In this document: positions 20,823 to 31,795 of the stretch, piece by piece
Layout: each line of letters starts with the position of its first letter
How positions within the stretch are numbered: the first letter of the stretch is position 1
Assembly: GCF_016808335.1 (NCBI RefSeq)
Contig: NC_053153.1
Coordinates: 32,683,172 to 32,747,171, forward strand
Direction of reading: 5' to 3'
Length of the DNA: 64,000 nucleotides
DNA from: Panicum virgatum
Lineage: Eukaryota; Streptophyta; Magnoliopsida; Poales; Poaceae
Position numbers and translations under genes: made by a program
The notes under the pieces: model-generated
The model's input: the letters and a program-made list of their open reading frames with translations, nothing else
Databases searched by the model: none
What the model was told of the DNA's origin: nothing

Positions 20823-22054
20823 GATGCCTAGTCGATCCGGATCTCGTATCCTTCCGCAAATTCTTGGAAGTAGTGGCCCGTGAAGTTGGTTCCATTGTCG
20901 GTAATGATGGAATTGGGCACGCCGAACCTATATACGATATCCAGGAAGAACTTGACGGCCTCCTTGGAGTCGATTGTGGTGATCGGCTTTGCCTCTATCC
21001 ATTTGGTGAACTTGTCGATTGCGACAAGTAGGTGGGTGAACCCTCCTGATGCCTTCTTCAGTGGCCCGACCATGTCTAAACCCCACACGGAAAATGGCCA
21101 TGTTATGGCAATGGTCTGAAGGGCTTGGACTGGCAAGTGGGTTTGTTTTGCGTAAAACTGGTAGCCTTTGCATGCGCGGACAATTTCCACCGCGTTGTGC
21201 AGTGCTGTTGGCCAGTAGAATCCTTGTCGGAAAGCTTTTCCGACCAGGGAGTATGGTGCAGCGTGGTGTCCACAAATCCCGGTGTGTGTCTCAAGAAGAA
21301 GGTCCTTGCCCTGGGCAATGGGAATGCACTTCATGAGAATGCCAGTTTCGGACGGGCTGCGTTTGTAGAGCTCGCCGTCAGTAACGGCAAATGTTTTGGC
21401 TCGTCGGGCGATCCGGCGAGCTGCGTTGAGTTCCTTAGGGAGGACCTCGTGGAGGGGGTAAGCCAGTAGGTCGGCCCTCCAATCTGTGTCGTCTGCCTGG
21501 CTTGAGTCAGGTTGGCCTGTAGTTAGGCAAATTGGGCCCCCGGGTGTCTCGTCGGGGGCCGGGTCGGAGGGAGCGTGCTCTATTTTCTCTACGTGCTCTG
21601 TTTCCTCTGCCCGTGTCTTGTCTGCGTTCGGCAACTTTTCTTGCACTGACGGCGCATTTAAGTCATTGACAAAAATGCCACTGGGGGCCGGCTTGCGCTC
21701 GGCGACCATCTTTGCGAGAGCGTCCACGTCAGGGTTTTGCTTCCGTGGGATGTGGTGGCGCTCCAGACCTCGGAATTTCCCTTCTAACTTGCGGACTTCA
21801 TGGCAATATGCGTCCATGAGAGGGATCTCGCAGTTGGAGTTCTTCATGACTTGGTTGATTACCAGCTTGGAGTCGCCGTAGATGTATAGGCGGGTTGCCC
21901 CAATGTCGATGGCTATACGGAGGACGCTGATGAGCACCTCATATTCTGCGACATTGTTGGATGCGGGGAAGTCGAGGCAGACCGAGTACTGGAACTTGCC
22001 TCCCTCTGGGGAGACCAGGACGACGCCGGCCCCCGCGCTGGGTCCCATGACCAA
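20823..22054 (-). pseudogene. E1 archaeal-type RNase H and integrase N-terminal part
   Basis: One open frame of about 408 codons on the minus strand. Residues ~1-125 are the second RNase H: G-A-G-V-V-L-V-S-P-E-G, N-N-V-A-E-Y-E, Y-G-D-S-K-L-V-I-N-Q and H-I-P-R-K-Q-N-P-D-V-D, with catalytic D/E/D/D positions visible. The integrase follows: zinc site H-T-G-I-C-G-H-H, but the second Cys pair reads C-K-G-Y instead of C-K-G-C. Core Asp residues sit in G-L-D-M-V-G and I-T-D-N-G-T-N-F. The frame ends at I-R-I-D before a TAG, then E3. Two RNase H domains identify the Tat lineage. Confidence 0.85.
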
Positions 22055-22105
22055 CCCGTCGAAGTAGAGGGTCCAGTACTCGTGAGAGATTTTTGGGGTC
22101 GGAGC

Positions 22106-22567
22106 CTAAATTTCTATCCACTCAGTGATGAAGTCGGCCAGGGCCTGAGACTTTATCGCCGTGCATGGTATGAACTTAGCATCATAGCCCATTAGCTCGA
22201 CCGCCCATTTGGAAATCCGTCCCACAGCGTCGCGGTTGCGAACCACCTCTCCGAGTGGGAATGAGGTGACGACTGAGACCTCATGCTCGGTGAAGTAGTG
22301 TTGCAACTTCTTGGCCACCATGATGACGGCGTAGAGGAGTTTCTGTGTCTGTGGGTACCGTGACTTGGTGTCGGTCAGTACCTCGCTGACAAAGTACACG
22401 GGGCATTGGACTTTGAGGGCGTGTCCCGGCTCCTCCCTTTCTTCTACCAGAGTGGCGCTGACCACATGGTTGGTGGCTGCCAGGTAAAGAAGAAGGGGTT
22501 CGCACGGATCTGGTGCGACGAGTACTGGGAGAGAGGACAAGAAGGTCTTGAGGCGGTCAAGGGCCAC
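22106..22567 (-). pseudogene. E1 Gypsy-type RNase H
   Basis: 153 codons on the minus strand: P-L-L-L-Y-L-A-A-T-N-H-V-V-S-A-T-L-V, then V-Y-F-V-S-E-V-L, then Y-P-Q-T-Q-K-L-L-Y-A and Q-A-L-A-D-F-I. The first catalytic Asp is missing (L-A-A-T-N), as is usual in Tat elements, where this domain is degenerate and the second RNase H takes over. It is separated from RT by one stop (near 22,580) and from the second RNase H by a short decayed gap. Confidence 0.8.
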
Positions 22568-22582
22568 CTCAGCCTCCTCTGT

Positions 22583-23476
22583 CTAGACAAAGGTGTCAGA
22601 CTTCTTGAGGAGTTTGTACAGCGGCAGGCCTCGCTCTCCCAATCGGGCAACGAACCGACTGAGCGCTGCTAAGCACCCGGTTTGCCTCTGGACGCCCTTA
22701 ATGCCACGGATAGGGCTCATGTTAGTGATGGCCGCGATTTTGTCGCGGTTGGCCTTGATGCCACGCTCGGACACCATGTACCTGAGGAGTTTGCCCCTAG
22801 GCACACCGAACGTGCATTTCTCAGGGTTCAATTTGATGTTGAACCTCTTGAGGTTTGCAAACGTGGCGCTCAGGGTGGCGACCAAGTAGTCTACGCGCGG
22901 CGTCTTGACGACGATGTCATCAACGTAGACCGCGACCGTCGCCCGAGGCAAATCCGGCTAGTCGGAGTCGTTCGGCGCATTAATCTGGTCGGAGAAGCAG
23001 GCTTGCATGCATCACTGGTATGTTGCTCCTACATTCTTGAGTCCGAACGGCATCGACATGTAGCAGTATGAGCCGAACGGCATGAAGAAGGATGTCGCAA
23101 GCTGGTCGGATTCGTTCATCGCTATCTAGTGATAGCCCGAGTAAGCGTCCAGAAAAGATAAGATCTCACATCCAGAGGTGGAGTCGATTATCTGATCTAT
23201 TCGAGGAAAAGGGTCATTGGGGCAAGCCTTGTTCAGGCTAGTGTAATCAACACACATCCTCCATTGACCAGTTTTCTTCTTTATAAGGACTGGGTTAGAG
23301 AGCCAGTCGGAGCGATAGACTTCTTTTACGAAGCCAATAGCTAATAGTTTAGCTATTTCCTCTCCTATGGCCCTACGTCTCTCATCGTCGAAGCAGCATA
23401 GGTGTTTCTGGATGGGCTTGGATCCCGGCAAAACGCGGAGCTCATGCTCGGCGACCTCCCTTGGGATGCCCGGCAT
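22583..23476 (-). pseudogene. E1 reverse transcriptase
   Basis: N-terminal half 23,476-23,126: M-P-G-I-P-R-E-V-A-E-H, W-R-M-C-V-D-Y-T-S-L-N-K-A-C-P and F-L-D-A-Y-S-G-Y-H, then a TAG where CAG (Gln) is expected (H-Q-I-A-M). A short stretch with two more stops follows, then 22,951-22,583 with the catalytic Y-V-D-D-I-V-V and L-N-P-E-K-C-T-F-G-V. All major RT motifs are present but the frame is interrupted at least four times, so no active enzyme can be made from this copy. Confidence 0.85.
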
Positions 23477-23539
23477 GTCGGACGGCTTCTAGGCAAAAGT
23501 GTCCTTGTTGGCGCGGAGGAAGTCAACGAGCGCGAGTTC

Positions 23540-24130
23540 CTATTTGGCCGACAGCTGGGAGCCGACCCGCACCGTCTTGGTAGGATTGGCCTCGTCGACC
23601 ACGACCGACTTGGTCTCGTCGGTGGAGACGAAGGTCGGCGCCTGGCTGGGCTTGCCAGGGTCAGGACGGCATTCGGGAGTAGTGGCGCGAAGCTGGCCGA
23701 GCTCCGCTAAGTTCGCCGCAGTGGTGGCGAGGTTGAAGTACTCGCGGCTGCTAACGTAGGCCTGCTCGAAGGAGCCACTCACCGTGACGACCCTGTTTGG
23801 GCCCGGCAGCTTGAGCTTGAGGTAGGTGTAGTTGGGCACCACCTTGAATTTGGCGTAGGCGGGGCGTGCAAGAATGGCGTGGTATACCCCCTTCCAGTCT
23901 ACAACCTCGAATGTGAGAGTCTCGGTGCGGTAGTTGGCTTTGTTGCCGAATGTGACTGGCAAGTCGAGGTTACCAACCGGGTACGCCTTCATGCCCGGCA
24001 GAATGCCGTAGAAAGGGGAAGAGAGAGGCCCACAAGCAGGCTCACGGGATCCCCATGGCTTCCAGGGAGTCGATGTACAGGATGTTGAGGCTGCTGCCCC
24101 CGTCCATTAGCACCTTGGACAGGCACATGT
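23540..24130 (-). pseudogene. E1 aspartic protease
   Basis: The site V-L-M-D-G-G-S-S-L-N-I-L-Y lies at about 24,110-24,072 on the minus strand, a typical Tat-type protease signature with the catalytic Asp kept. The downstream ORF 23,992-23,540 continues with G-N-L-D-L-P-V-T-F-G, F-E-V-V-D-W-K-G-V-Y-H-A-I and K-L-K-L-P-G-P-N-R-V-V-T-V-S-G. These are the flap and the C-terminal strand, followed by an acidic linker to RT. A frameshift separates the two parts near 24,000-24,040. Confidence 0.8.
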
Positions 24131-24139
24131 TGCTGATGA

Positions 24140-26392
24140 TGGGGTCGACGACGAAAGGGTAGCTTCCAGGTCGAGGGATGCTAGCTGGGTGGTCGTCCTG
24201 ATCGAAAATGATGGTCGTGGATGCCCATTTCAACTTTCTGGGGATAGCAGTCGCGGCGGCACATACCTCACGGAGCCGCACCTTCTGCTGTCGCCTGGAG
24301 CATTCATCCTCCAGGTCGCCGATGATGACCAGGCACCGGTCCACCTCCGGGAAGGATCCCTCCGCCGGTTTCTCCTTGTCTTGGTCGGCGTCGGGCTGCT
24401 TGTCGCGGCCGTCTTCGTCGAATTTGGCTGTCCTGCGAAGGAGGCGCTTCATCATGTCACAATGCTTGAACTTGTGATTCACCGGATAGCCATGGTTGGT
24501 GAATGGCTTCTCCAGGAGCTGGTTGAAGTGATCGTTTCTGGGAGGGTGCTTATCTTGGCAGTCGGTCGCCGCGACCTCGCCGGCGGTGGGAGGGCGGCGA
24601 TTCTTCTTGCTCTTCCTGTCGTCACGACTTGAGGAAGGCCTGTCGGGGTCATGACGTTTCGCCTTCGCCGCGTGCTGGTCCCGCTCAAAGACGGCCCCGA
24701 CCGCCTCCTTGCTGGAGGTGTGGTTGGTGGCGATGTCCAAGAGCTCGTGCGTGGTGCGCGGCTTCTGGCATCCCAGTTTGTGGACCAGGGTTTTGCAGTG
24801 CGTCCCGCTAAGGAACGTGCTGATGATGTCGGCGTCGATGACGCCGGGGAGAGAGTTGCATTGCTTGGAGAAGCGCAGGATGTAGTCGCACAGGGACTCA
24901 CCGGGCTACTACTGGCAGTTCTTGGGGTCCCAAGAATTGCCAGGGCGCACGTATGTGCCCTGAAAGTTGCCGATGAACACCTTCCGGAGGTCTGCCCAGT
25001 CGCCGATGGAGTCGGCGGGCAAGAACTCCAGCCAGGCGCGCACGTTCTCTCCCAGGCAGATTGGGAGATACTAGATGATGAAGCGGTCGTCGTTCGCTCC
25101 TCCGGCTCGGCATGCGAGCCAGTAGTCTTCCAGGCACACACTGGGGTTCGTGTCCCCGGTATACTTCACGACGTTCGCCGGTGGGCAGAAATGCTGGGGG
25201 AAAGGCACCCCACGGATCGCCTTGGAGAAGGCGCTTAGTCCGGCGGGGTCCGGGATCGGGCACTGGTCGCGATCCACGTCGAGGTCGCAGGGGCGTCCCC
25301 CGCGCCGGAGCGGTGAGCATTCCGGATTGGGCGCTTACGCCCTTGCGTCTTCTGCTCGAGCGGCCACGCGGTCAACATCGGCGTGGTGCCTCGCCAGCTG
25401 CCGGCCTTGGATCACGATGCAGGCATCGTAGTTGGGGCCGACGGGGCTGAGGATTGGCGGCCTCGGCGGGACAGGAGCGGATGCCGCCACCGAGGGTGGC
25501 GCGCCGCCAATGTTAGCCTGCTGCGCTGATGGGGGAGCTGTACTTCGGAAAGTTCCCGCCCGCGGTGACCCGTGCCGCCGGCGGGGCACGAGGCGGCGGC
25601 CGGTCGGCGGTGCAGAGAGGAGCTTTCCGCCTACTGGATGGCGGTGAGTTCCCCCAGGTTTCTTACCTGGCGGTGAAGATCCCTCTGGGCCGGATTCTCC
25701 GGCTCAGGCAGTGTCTGTAGGAGGATCGCGGCCGCGGCAATGTTCTGGCCCGCGCAAAACTCTTGCGGGAGTTGCATACGGGCATCGTTTATGATGTCGC
25801 GGTTGACTCCGCGCGCGCGCTTACGTGCGGAGCTTGCGGGATTCACCCCTTTTGACCCGGAGGGAGTTCGCGGAGGCTGGTCCACGGGTGGAGGCGTGTG
25901 CTGCCGCCGAAGACAAAGATCCTCACCGTGCGCCTGCGCATTGGCGAGTGCTCGTTCGCGGTGGTCCGAGGGAGTGCGTGTCTGCTGGGACGGCACCACC
26001 TCCGGCGGTGGGTCGATGATGGGGGCGTCGGCCATGGCGCACACACGAGGCGACACGGATGTGCCCTCTAGGTTGTTGCCTCCCGTGCTGGAGGAATCGC
26101 TTAGGGGATCCTCGTAGCATAAGAGGTCGTGGACAAAGTCAGGGTAGCTTCCCGTCATACCCATGAACTAGGTCGTGGGCTGGCGCCCTTGGGCGGCCTT
26201 GTGCATCTCCTGAGCATAGACGCTCATGGAGTTGCACAAGCCGAACGGGAGCCGCTCCGAGAATGAGCGGGGTGTCGGAAGCGGAGGCCCGCCCGCGAGC
26301 TGCCGAGAGGCGTTGGCCAGGGAGAAGAGGACCAAGTTGACATCCTCGACAACGGGGTTGGAGGCCATCATCAGCGCGATGCGGTGGAGCAC
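24140..26392 (-). pseudogene. gag: E1 gag
   Basis: Minus strand. The start is at 26,392 (M-L-H-R-I-A-L-M-M-A-S-N). It is in frame past one stop at 26,168-26,170 to 25,631, then in broken segments 25,589-25,335, 25,277-25,071 and 24,740-24,140. The core shows F-S-K-A-I-R-G-V-P-F-P-Q-H-F, Y-T-G-D-T-N-P-S-V and Y-L-P-I-C-L-G-E-N-V-R-A-W-L-E-F-L-P, a Tat-type capsid. The zinc-knuckle-like region reads F-T-N-H-G-Y-P-V-N-H-K-F-K-H-C; the first Cys expected before x-x-H is Phe here. At least five stops or frameshifts; not translatable as one protein. Confidence 0.8.
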
Positions 26393-26460
26393 CGCACGGG
26401 GCGGCGAATGGAGTAATCGAAACCATCCGATCGCCGAAGCTGTGAACGCACAAAGCGCTC

Positions 26461-26478
26461 CCCACGGTCGGTGCCAAA
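26461..26478 (-). other. E1 primer-binding site
   Basis: Minus strand TTTGGCACCGACCGTGGG directly inside the 5' LTR, a primer-site form common in Tat/Retand-type elements. The tRNA is not identified. Confidence 0.65.
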
Positions 26479-26479
26479 C

Positions 26480-27368
26480 TGTCGCTGCGGGAAATGGGCG
26501 ACTACTAAACTACTCGATTGCACGTTTGTTATGTGCTTGATCGGTATGGTCTAGCACGCAAAGACTCGAGGATTTAGACTGGTTCGGGCTGAAAATGCCC
26601 AACGTCCAGTATGGGGGGTGGTGTTCTTGCTCTATTTCTCTCGAGCCCGGGTGCTCAAAGTTCTGAGGGGAGCTTACAAGCAGCGTCGAACCTCTAGGAG
26701 TCCAACCCTTTCCTACGTGGGGGGCTTTTCCTTTTATAGTCCAAGGTGGGGCCCCCATTTACATATATCTAGTGTTGTGTCTTGACCCTATCTGGGTCTA
26801 CGGCCCTTATCTGCAGGGCTACCTCACCTCCTCCTTTTGTAGACCCTGCTCACAGGGCAGCGCGCCCGGTGAGGGGTGCCTTACCGAGGTCCGGAGGGGG
26901 ACGTCCGGTCACGCTCGCTGGCGTAATGGAGTAGTGCGCAGAGGCAACCATCATTACGGCACGGGAGGCGACGTCCGTTGATGCCCTCTCCCATAGTGTC
27001 GCGGGGCCCGCACTTGCAGCGTTGTCCCTTTGTCAGAGAGCCCTGTAGCCTATGTCTACGCCACAAGATAAGGGGGACAGGCGTCGGGGAGCCTGTATGG
27101 GGGCCTGTCTTGACCGGCACGCCTGTCAGGCGGGGCGGCAATCTTGGAGCGCACGGCCCGGGTCGTCCGGTACGGCTCTGAACCGGGGCGCTAGGTCGGG
27201 GAGCCTCCACATGTCCCGGGAGGTCGGGCTCCCAGCTGTGTTGGCTTATGAGCAAAGGCAACCGCCCACACTGGTTGGTGGGCCGCGCCGCGTCCGGCCC
27301 AGGAGACTGGTTGGGCTGTCCCTGCACGAGTCAAGCCCGTCAGGGGTCCCGGGTTTACACCCCCGTCA
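26480..27368 (-). repeat. E1 5' LTR
   Basis: 889 bp, TG...CA, closely similar to 1,729-2,809 except for the ~190-bp length difference. It has a TATA-like motif on the minus strand (actataaaagg, about 26,732-26,742). Confidence 0.9.
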
Positions 27369-28245
27369 GGTCCAAAATTAAAGAATTTGTTTCAGAACAG
27401 AGATGTGTATTGTAGCTGTTGAATCTATCGGCAACTGATCATGACGATGAAGTTGCTCTATACATTAATCTGTGATGAAATATGAAAACAAGTGAAAGAC
27501 ATAAAGTTGAAAGTATAAAAGGAGATCAAGGGAGACAATGTTAGGTTGATCTCCACCAGACTTGGCCCAATGACCGTGTTTGGATCCTTGACTCGCGCCC
27601 TGATCGGGGGCGCCCAGCCCAAGAAGAGGCTAGTGGGCCCCCGTCATGCAACCCCATTTAGAGGGGGTGGGGACTGGCATTTGAACTAATGAGGTTCATC
27701 GCTACAGCCACTATTCCCACTCGTCTGAAACCCTAGACCGATCGGAAAAGGGGCATGTGAGTGACGGGAAGCTTCACCACGCCATCGCCGGAATGCCGTC
27801 TCCACTGCAACACGTCTTCACCGCCCGTCGCTACCCTAGCGCAGATCGGCAGCAATGAACCCGCAATGGCCTGAAGAAAGAAAGTAACCTCTCGATCTAC
27901 ACCCTAGTCAATCCAACAATTCTAACAACCAGCCCATGTCGCCGCCCCGAGGAGGGCGATGGCGGACACGATCCGAAGACCCGTGAATGCCCATCTAGCC
28001 ACCCTCCCCAGCTTGGTGCCGCGGGCGGCGTCGTAGAAGTTACCAGCCGCCGCCGGCGGCAGCGGCGACGCTGGATACAATGCGGCGTTGTTCAGCTCGA
28101 TGGTACTGGGCACCGGTTTCATGTCACCCTACACACCACCGTGACACCGACGTGGAACATGGCGATCACCGTGGTGTCCTGGTACCTAGAGTAGATCATG
28201 TGAGCGCAGGGCATGATATTAGTTCGGGTGGCGTCCTCGATGATT
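27369..28245. other. Low-copy flank of E1
   Basis: Starts with the right GGTCC duplication (27,369-27,373). The remainder is non-repetitive by eye, with 5'-leader-like text ('ctcgatctacaccctag') and a short minus-strand ORF listed separately. No transposon ends are seen. Confidence 0.4.
27922..28122 (-). CDS. Unrecognised short ORF with a possible membrane segment
   Basis: 66 codons on the minus strand, starting M-K-P-V-P-S-T-I-E-L-N-N. It has an Ala/Pro-rich middle (S-P-L-P-P-A-A-A-G) and a hydrophobic end (W-A-F-T-G-L-R-I-V-S-A-I-A-L-L-G-A-A) that could span a membrane. GC-rich codon use is gene-like for a grass and unlike the AT-rich surroundings. It might be a first exon or a gene fragment; I recognise no family. 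The (GTT)n tract lies 120 bp upstream of it in its own orientation. Confidence 0.25.
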   Translation of the reverse strand: MKPVPSTIELNNAALYPASPLPPAAAGNFYDAARGTKLGRVARWAFTGLRIVSAIALLGAATWAGC

Positions 28246-28271
28246 TTGTTGTTGTTGTTGTTGTTGTTGTT

Positions 28272-28354
<83 letters not shown>
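28246..28354. repeat. (GTT)n microsatellite
   Basis: About 36 trinucleotide units, with one 'att' interruption near 28,271. The uninterrupted remainder is long enough to be polymorphic. Confidence 0.97.
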
Positions 28355-28850
28355 GTGGAAGAAATAATGTTGTGGGGATGATGTACTTATAGGCTTGCTA
28401 GTCAGCAGCTGTAGAGCTTAGCTTAAGCATATGTGATTTCAAAAAGAGAAAACTTAGGCATTTGTGTTGACATGGTACTATGGTGGAGACCGTGGCCACT
28501 AACCGTCTGCAGATCCAATTAGTTGTAGTTGATGGATGATCTCCATCGCTAACATTATTATTGCTTGTTGTTTAATTTAACTTTTATCTATGCAGAAGTG
28601 TTGTTTATTAGTTGGTTAACTAGGTAGTGGTTATCAACATTTTCGGGCTAAATAAAGAAGCTTTTTTTAATAACTGGACACATAAACTTCAAACTGACAC
28701 AGTCTTCCTCACAGAATCCTCCACTTAACCAAACTGCAAAAACAAGTGAACATACATTAATCTCCATGGCCCTACATGCGCTACTTTAAATTAAATTGGT
28801 TAGAAACAGAACAAATAAATTAAAGGAGCAGTTTTTTAAAGGCAAGAAGG
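28355..28850. other. AT-rich intergenic sequence, nothing recognised
   Basis: No ORF, repeat end or motif could be supported here. Confidence 0.5.
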
Positions 28851-28853
28851 TTT

Positions 28854-30531
28854 CACTACCGGAAACCGCACATTTGCCGAGTGCCAAGAGCTTTGCCGAG
28901 TGCCAGCGCCTCTTTGCTGAGTGCCGACGCCACAGCACTCGGCAAACACATGGCACACGGCATGTCCAAACTTTGCCGAGTGCCACTGGGCCCGCACACG
29001 GCAAAGGCCGTGCACGTGCCCAGCACGTGCGCCAGCCGTGCGGCGGACGCCAGTGTATCTGACAGTTGTTAGTCTTTGCCGAGTTCTGAAACCATGGCAC
29101 TCAGCAAAGCCCAAACTTCGCCGAGTGCCTACAGCTGGCACTCGGCAAAGACTTGGGATCCGGCCACCGCGCCACTCTCTAGAGAAGCCATCATGAGGGC
29201 GGGAGGCGGGAAGAAGCACAGCCGGTACTGGATCGCCCAAAGCTTGGTCGACACTGCGAGTACGCCCAGCCTCTCGCAGCTTCGGGCAAGTACCACCGAC
29301 TCGACCCCGCCCATACACCCACGGCCTGAGACTTCAGTGGCTAGTGTGCACCAGAGACAGGTTAGTTCAGATTTAGTTGTCGTTCTATGATTTTTATGCA
29401 ACTTTGCTTCGCAGGAGGTTAAAATCTTGTAGACCGAGATGGAGGCCAAGTTTGAGGAGGAGAGGAGGTGCCGAAAAGAGATCGAGGCCAAGCAGGAGCA
29501 GGAGCGCAAGCTGAGGGAGGAGCAGGCTGCTATGTTCCAGAACATGGTCACCTGGATGCAACCGCCACCTCCTTTCGCCTTTGCACCTCAGCCTTACTTT
29601 CCTCCGGGACCTGGAGGCACTCCTGTGAGTATGCTTTGTTAGTAGGTATTATTATATCTTTGTTATTCTTCTTAATTTTATGTGTTCCTATTTGCAGAAT
29701 CAGTCGTGGAACGCATTGAATGACCCTTCTCCGGACCAGAACTCGCCAGTGGCGCAGTGGCCAACTTGGCCCTTCGAATCTGACCAGTGAGTGTCTTGTG
29801 GACTTGCAGTACTTGTGGACTTGTGGTATTATTCGCGAACATGTAGTACTTGTGGACTTGTGGTTACATTCGTGGACTTGTGGTTATATTTGTATCGGAC
29901 TTGTTCTATGTATCAGACTTGTGATATATGTGATGGACTTGTGTTATTTGTATCGGCGTTATTGTGGTATTTGCAAATTATATATTTGTTATAATAACTG
30001 CTTGTAATGTGCTTGTAATAACTGCCTGTATTGTGATATATATTCGTAATATTTGTATCGAAAAATAGAGAAAACAGGAACAATAAAAAAATTGGTCACT
30101 TTGCCGAGTGCAAAAGCCAAAGCACTCAGCAAAGTGACCATACAGGCCCCCATGAAATCCTCTTTGCCGAATGCTAAAGCCCTGGCACTCGACAAAAATT
30201 TGAACTTTGCCGAGTGCCAGGGGCTGGGCACTCGGTAAAAATTTGAACTTTCCCGAGTGCCAGGGCACTCGGGAAAATTCAAATCTTTGCCGAGTAGCCA
30301 TTAGGCACTCGGCAAACTCTCCATCACCGTCGCCCCCACGTGGCCATTTTGCCGAGTCTCGTTTGGCTCTCGGCAAAATCTTTGCCGAGTGCCCGAAAAA
30401 AGGCACTCGGCAAAGCCCCCTTCGCCGTCACGGGGTTTGCCGAGTGTTACACTCGGTAAAGCCTTTGCCGAGTGTATTCCGGCCTTTGCCGAGTGTATCT
30501 GGCACTCGGCAAGTGCCAGATTCTGGTAGTG
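28854..30531 (+). mobile_element. CACTA (En/Spm-type) element, deletion derivative
   Basis: Ends CACTACCGGAAAC and, at the right, TTCTGGTAGTG; 3-bp duplication TTT (28,851-28,853 and 30,532-30,534). Both subterminal regions are packed with CTTTGCCGAGTGCC / GGCACTCGGCAAAG motifs in both orientations (over twenty copies in 28,870-29,150 and 30,090-30,520), the type of site that CACTA transposase binds. The interior keeps the last exons of a transposase-like gene. 1,678 bp, non-autonomous. Confidence 0.92.
29187..29790 (+). pseudogene. 3' exons of a CACTA transposase-type gene
   Basis: Three exon-like pieces on the plus strand. The first is 29,187-29,359, reading G-G-G-K-K-H-S-R-Y-W-I-A and then S-L-S-Q-L-R-A, a typical tail of plant En/Spm Transposase_24 proteins. 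The second is ~29,416-29,624 (M-E-A-K-F-E-E-E-R-R-C-R-K-E-I-E-A), a coiled coil followed by a Pro/Phe-rich stretch. The third is ~29,698-29,790 (N-Q-S-W-N-A-L-N-D-P-S-P-D-Q-N-S), ending in TGA. Introns show GT...AG ends (29,360-29,415; 29,625-29,697). The catalytic part is absent, so this is what an internal deletion left. Confidence 0.6.
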
Positions 30532-30534
30532 TTT

Positions 30535-31226
30535 AGAAGTCTTCCGTGTAAAAGAAAGGTGAAGGTCTAGGAGTCTTGCAAAAACGGCAAGAGGTTCTTT
30601 TCTTAAGAATCACTATAAGACTCAAACGGATTGGAAGGTGAAGGTTTTATGAAAATCTCAATAGTAGTGTCATAGGAGTATCATGAGTATTAAATATAAT
30701 GTCGCATCAGTAAATTTGCTTATGTGACAGTCATTTATGACGAAAGAGGAGGGGGTGGCTTATGCGATGAGAGAGGAGTGTAACCATCCATTCAAACAGC
30801 TCAATGACCCTTTATTTGCAACTCAGCCAAATTAGTGTTGTCTTAATTCTATGGGGGTGCTAAACATTTTGTTTTTTGCGAGGAAAAGGGGGTGATGAGC
30901 GTTGACTTTGAACCAGACCTCAGCCTATAATTGTAGGGAAAATTTGGGCATTGTTTGCATCCGGACACACCCTACAATATTATATGGAACGATTTCCCCA
31001 ATCCAAATATTAATCTTTTAGATCCACACCCAAATAGAAATGTCTAAGCACGACTTCTACTTGTTTTTTTTTAAATACAAATTTTGAAATAAAGATAAGA
31101 GAGCAACAAAGTCAGCTGGTATATGCATCCATAAACCAAAATGGAAACCGTCGGACAAACTTAAATGCATCAGAGGTTAAAAACTTGCAAGGAGTGGGTG
31201 CAAGGTCATATATAGATCTTGCAAAG
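30535..31226. other. Intergenic, nothing recognised
   Basis: No ORF over 60 codons, no transposon termini and no simple repeat that I could support. Confidence 0.5.
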
Positions 31227-31229
31227 TGA

Positions 31230-31528
31230 CACTACTACAGTAAACTTAATTGAGGCGGGCAAAATCAATTTTCTGAGGCGGGCAACGCAAAAGCCTCAGA
31301 ACTATCGTCAGTGTTAATCGAGTATTTACTGAGGCGGTTACATAACTGCCTCTGTTAATACATATTAACAGAGAGGCAGTTTCATTACGGCGACCGCCTC
31401 TGTTAATATATTAACAGAGCCAGTTGCACAGCCGGCTCCCCTGCCACTATTAACAGTGGCATTCGGCCAGCATGTCCGTCTCAGAGGTCCTTTTTAAATG
31501 CCTCTATTAACCCCAAATTGTAGTAGTG
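31230..31528. mobile_element. Small CACTA-type MITE
   Basis: CACTACTACAG ... TTGTAGTAGTG, 299 bp, with 3-bp duplication TGA (31,227-31,229 and 31,529-31,531). Inner repeats of 'gaggcgg' and 'cctctgttaat' in both orientations. Confidence 0.88.
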
Positions 31529-31795
31529 TGATCAAATAGAAGTTTCCTTGCAAAAAAGAAGTCAGACGTTGATTTATGGTTGCGTTAGATGAGACGAGCA
31601 TGCAAATATGCATTAGTGAAAATGGCAGCTTTATTTGTGGCACAATATTCTGAGCAAGTGCTGTTCGCGAATCTGTTGCGTGCGTTGCAACGACATACGC
31701 TTAACGAATCTGAACGGAATCTGTCTTTGTTTTCTCGCCCTCCGGATCGAGGAGTATGGAGCTTTCGGCTGCTGGGTAGGGTTCTTTCACTTGGC

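Larger units (their letters stand above)
1729..27368 (-). mobile_element. E1: Tat-type Ty3/Gypsy retrotransposon, nested host element
   Basis: A complete but decayed LTR retrotransposon on the minus strand, bounded by TG...CA LTRs (5' LTR 26,480-27,368; 3' LTR 1,729-2,809) and the GGTCC duplication. Domain order on the minus strand is gag (26,392-~24,140), protease (~24,110), reverse transcriptase (23,476-22,583), Gypsy RNase H (22,567-22,106), a second archaeal-type RNase H (22,054-~21,690) and integrase (~21,350-18,449). The two-RNase H layout and lack of a chromodomain fit the Tat lineage. E2 (7,623-17,912) and E3 (19,031-20,817) are inserted in it, and a plus-strand passenger gene lies at 4,484-7,429. 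Many stops and frameshifts show it is no longer autonomous. Confidence 0.9.

Noticed and set aside
23402..25238. Plus-strand ORFs opposite E1 gag-pol
   Set aside because: They are antisense shadows of recognisable minus-strand gag and protease.
28080..28367. ORF with a long Val run
   Set aside because: It is the translated (GTT)n microsatellite.
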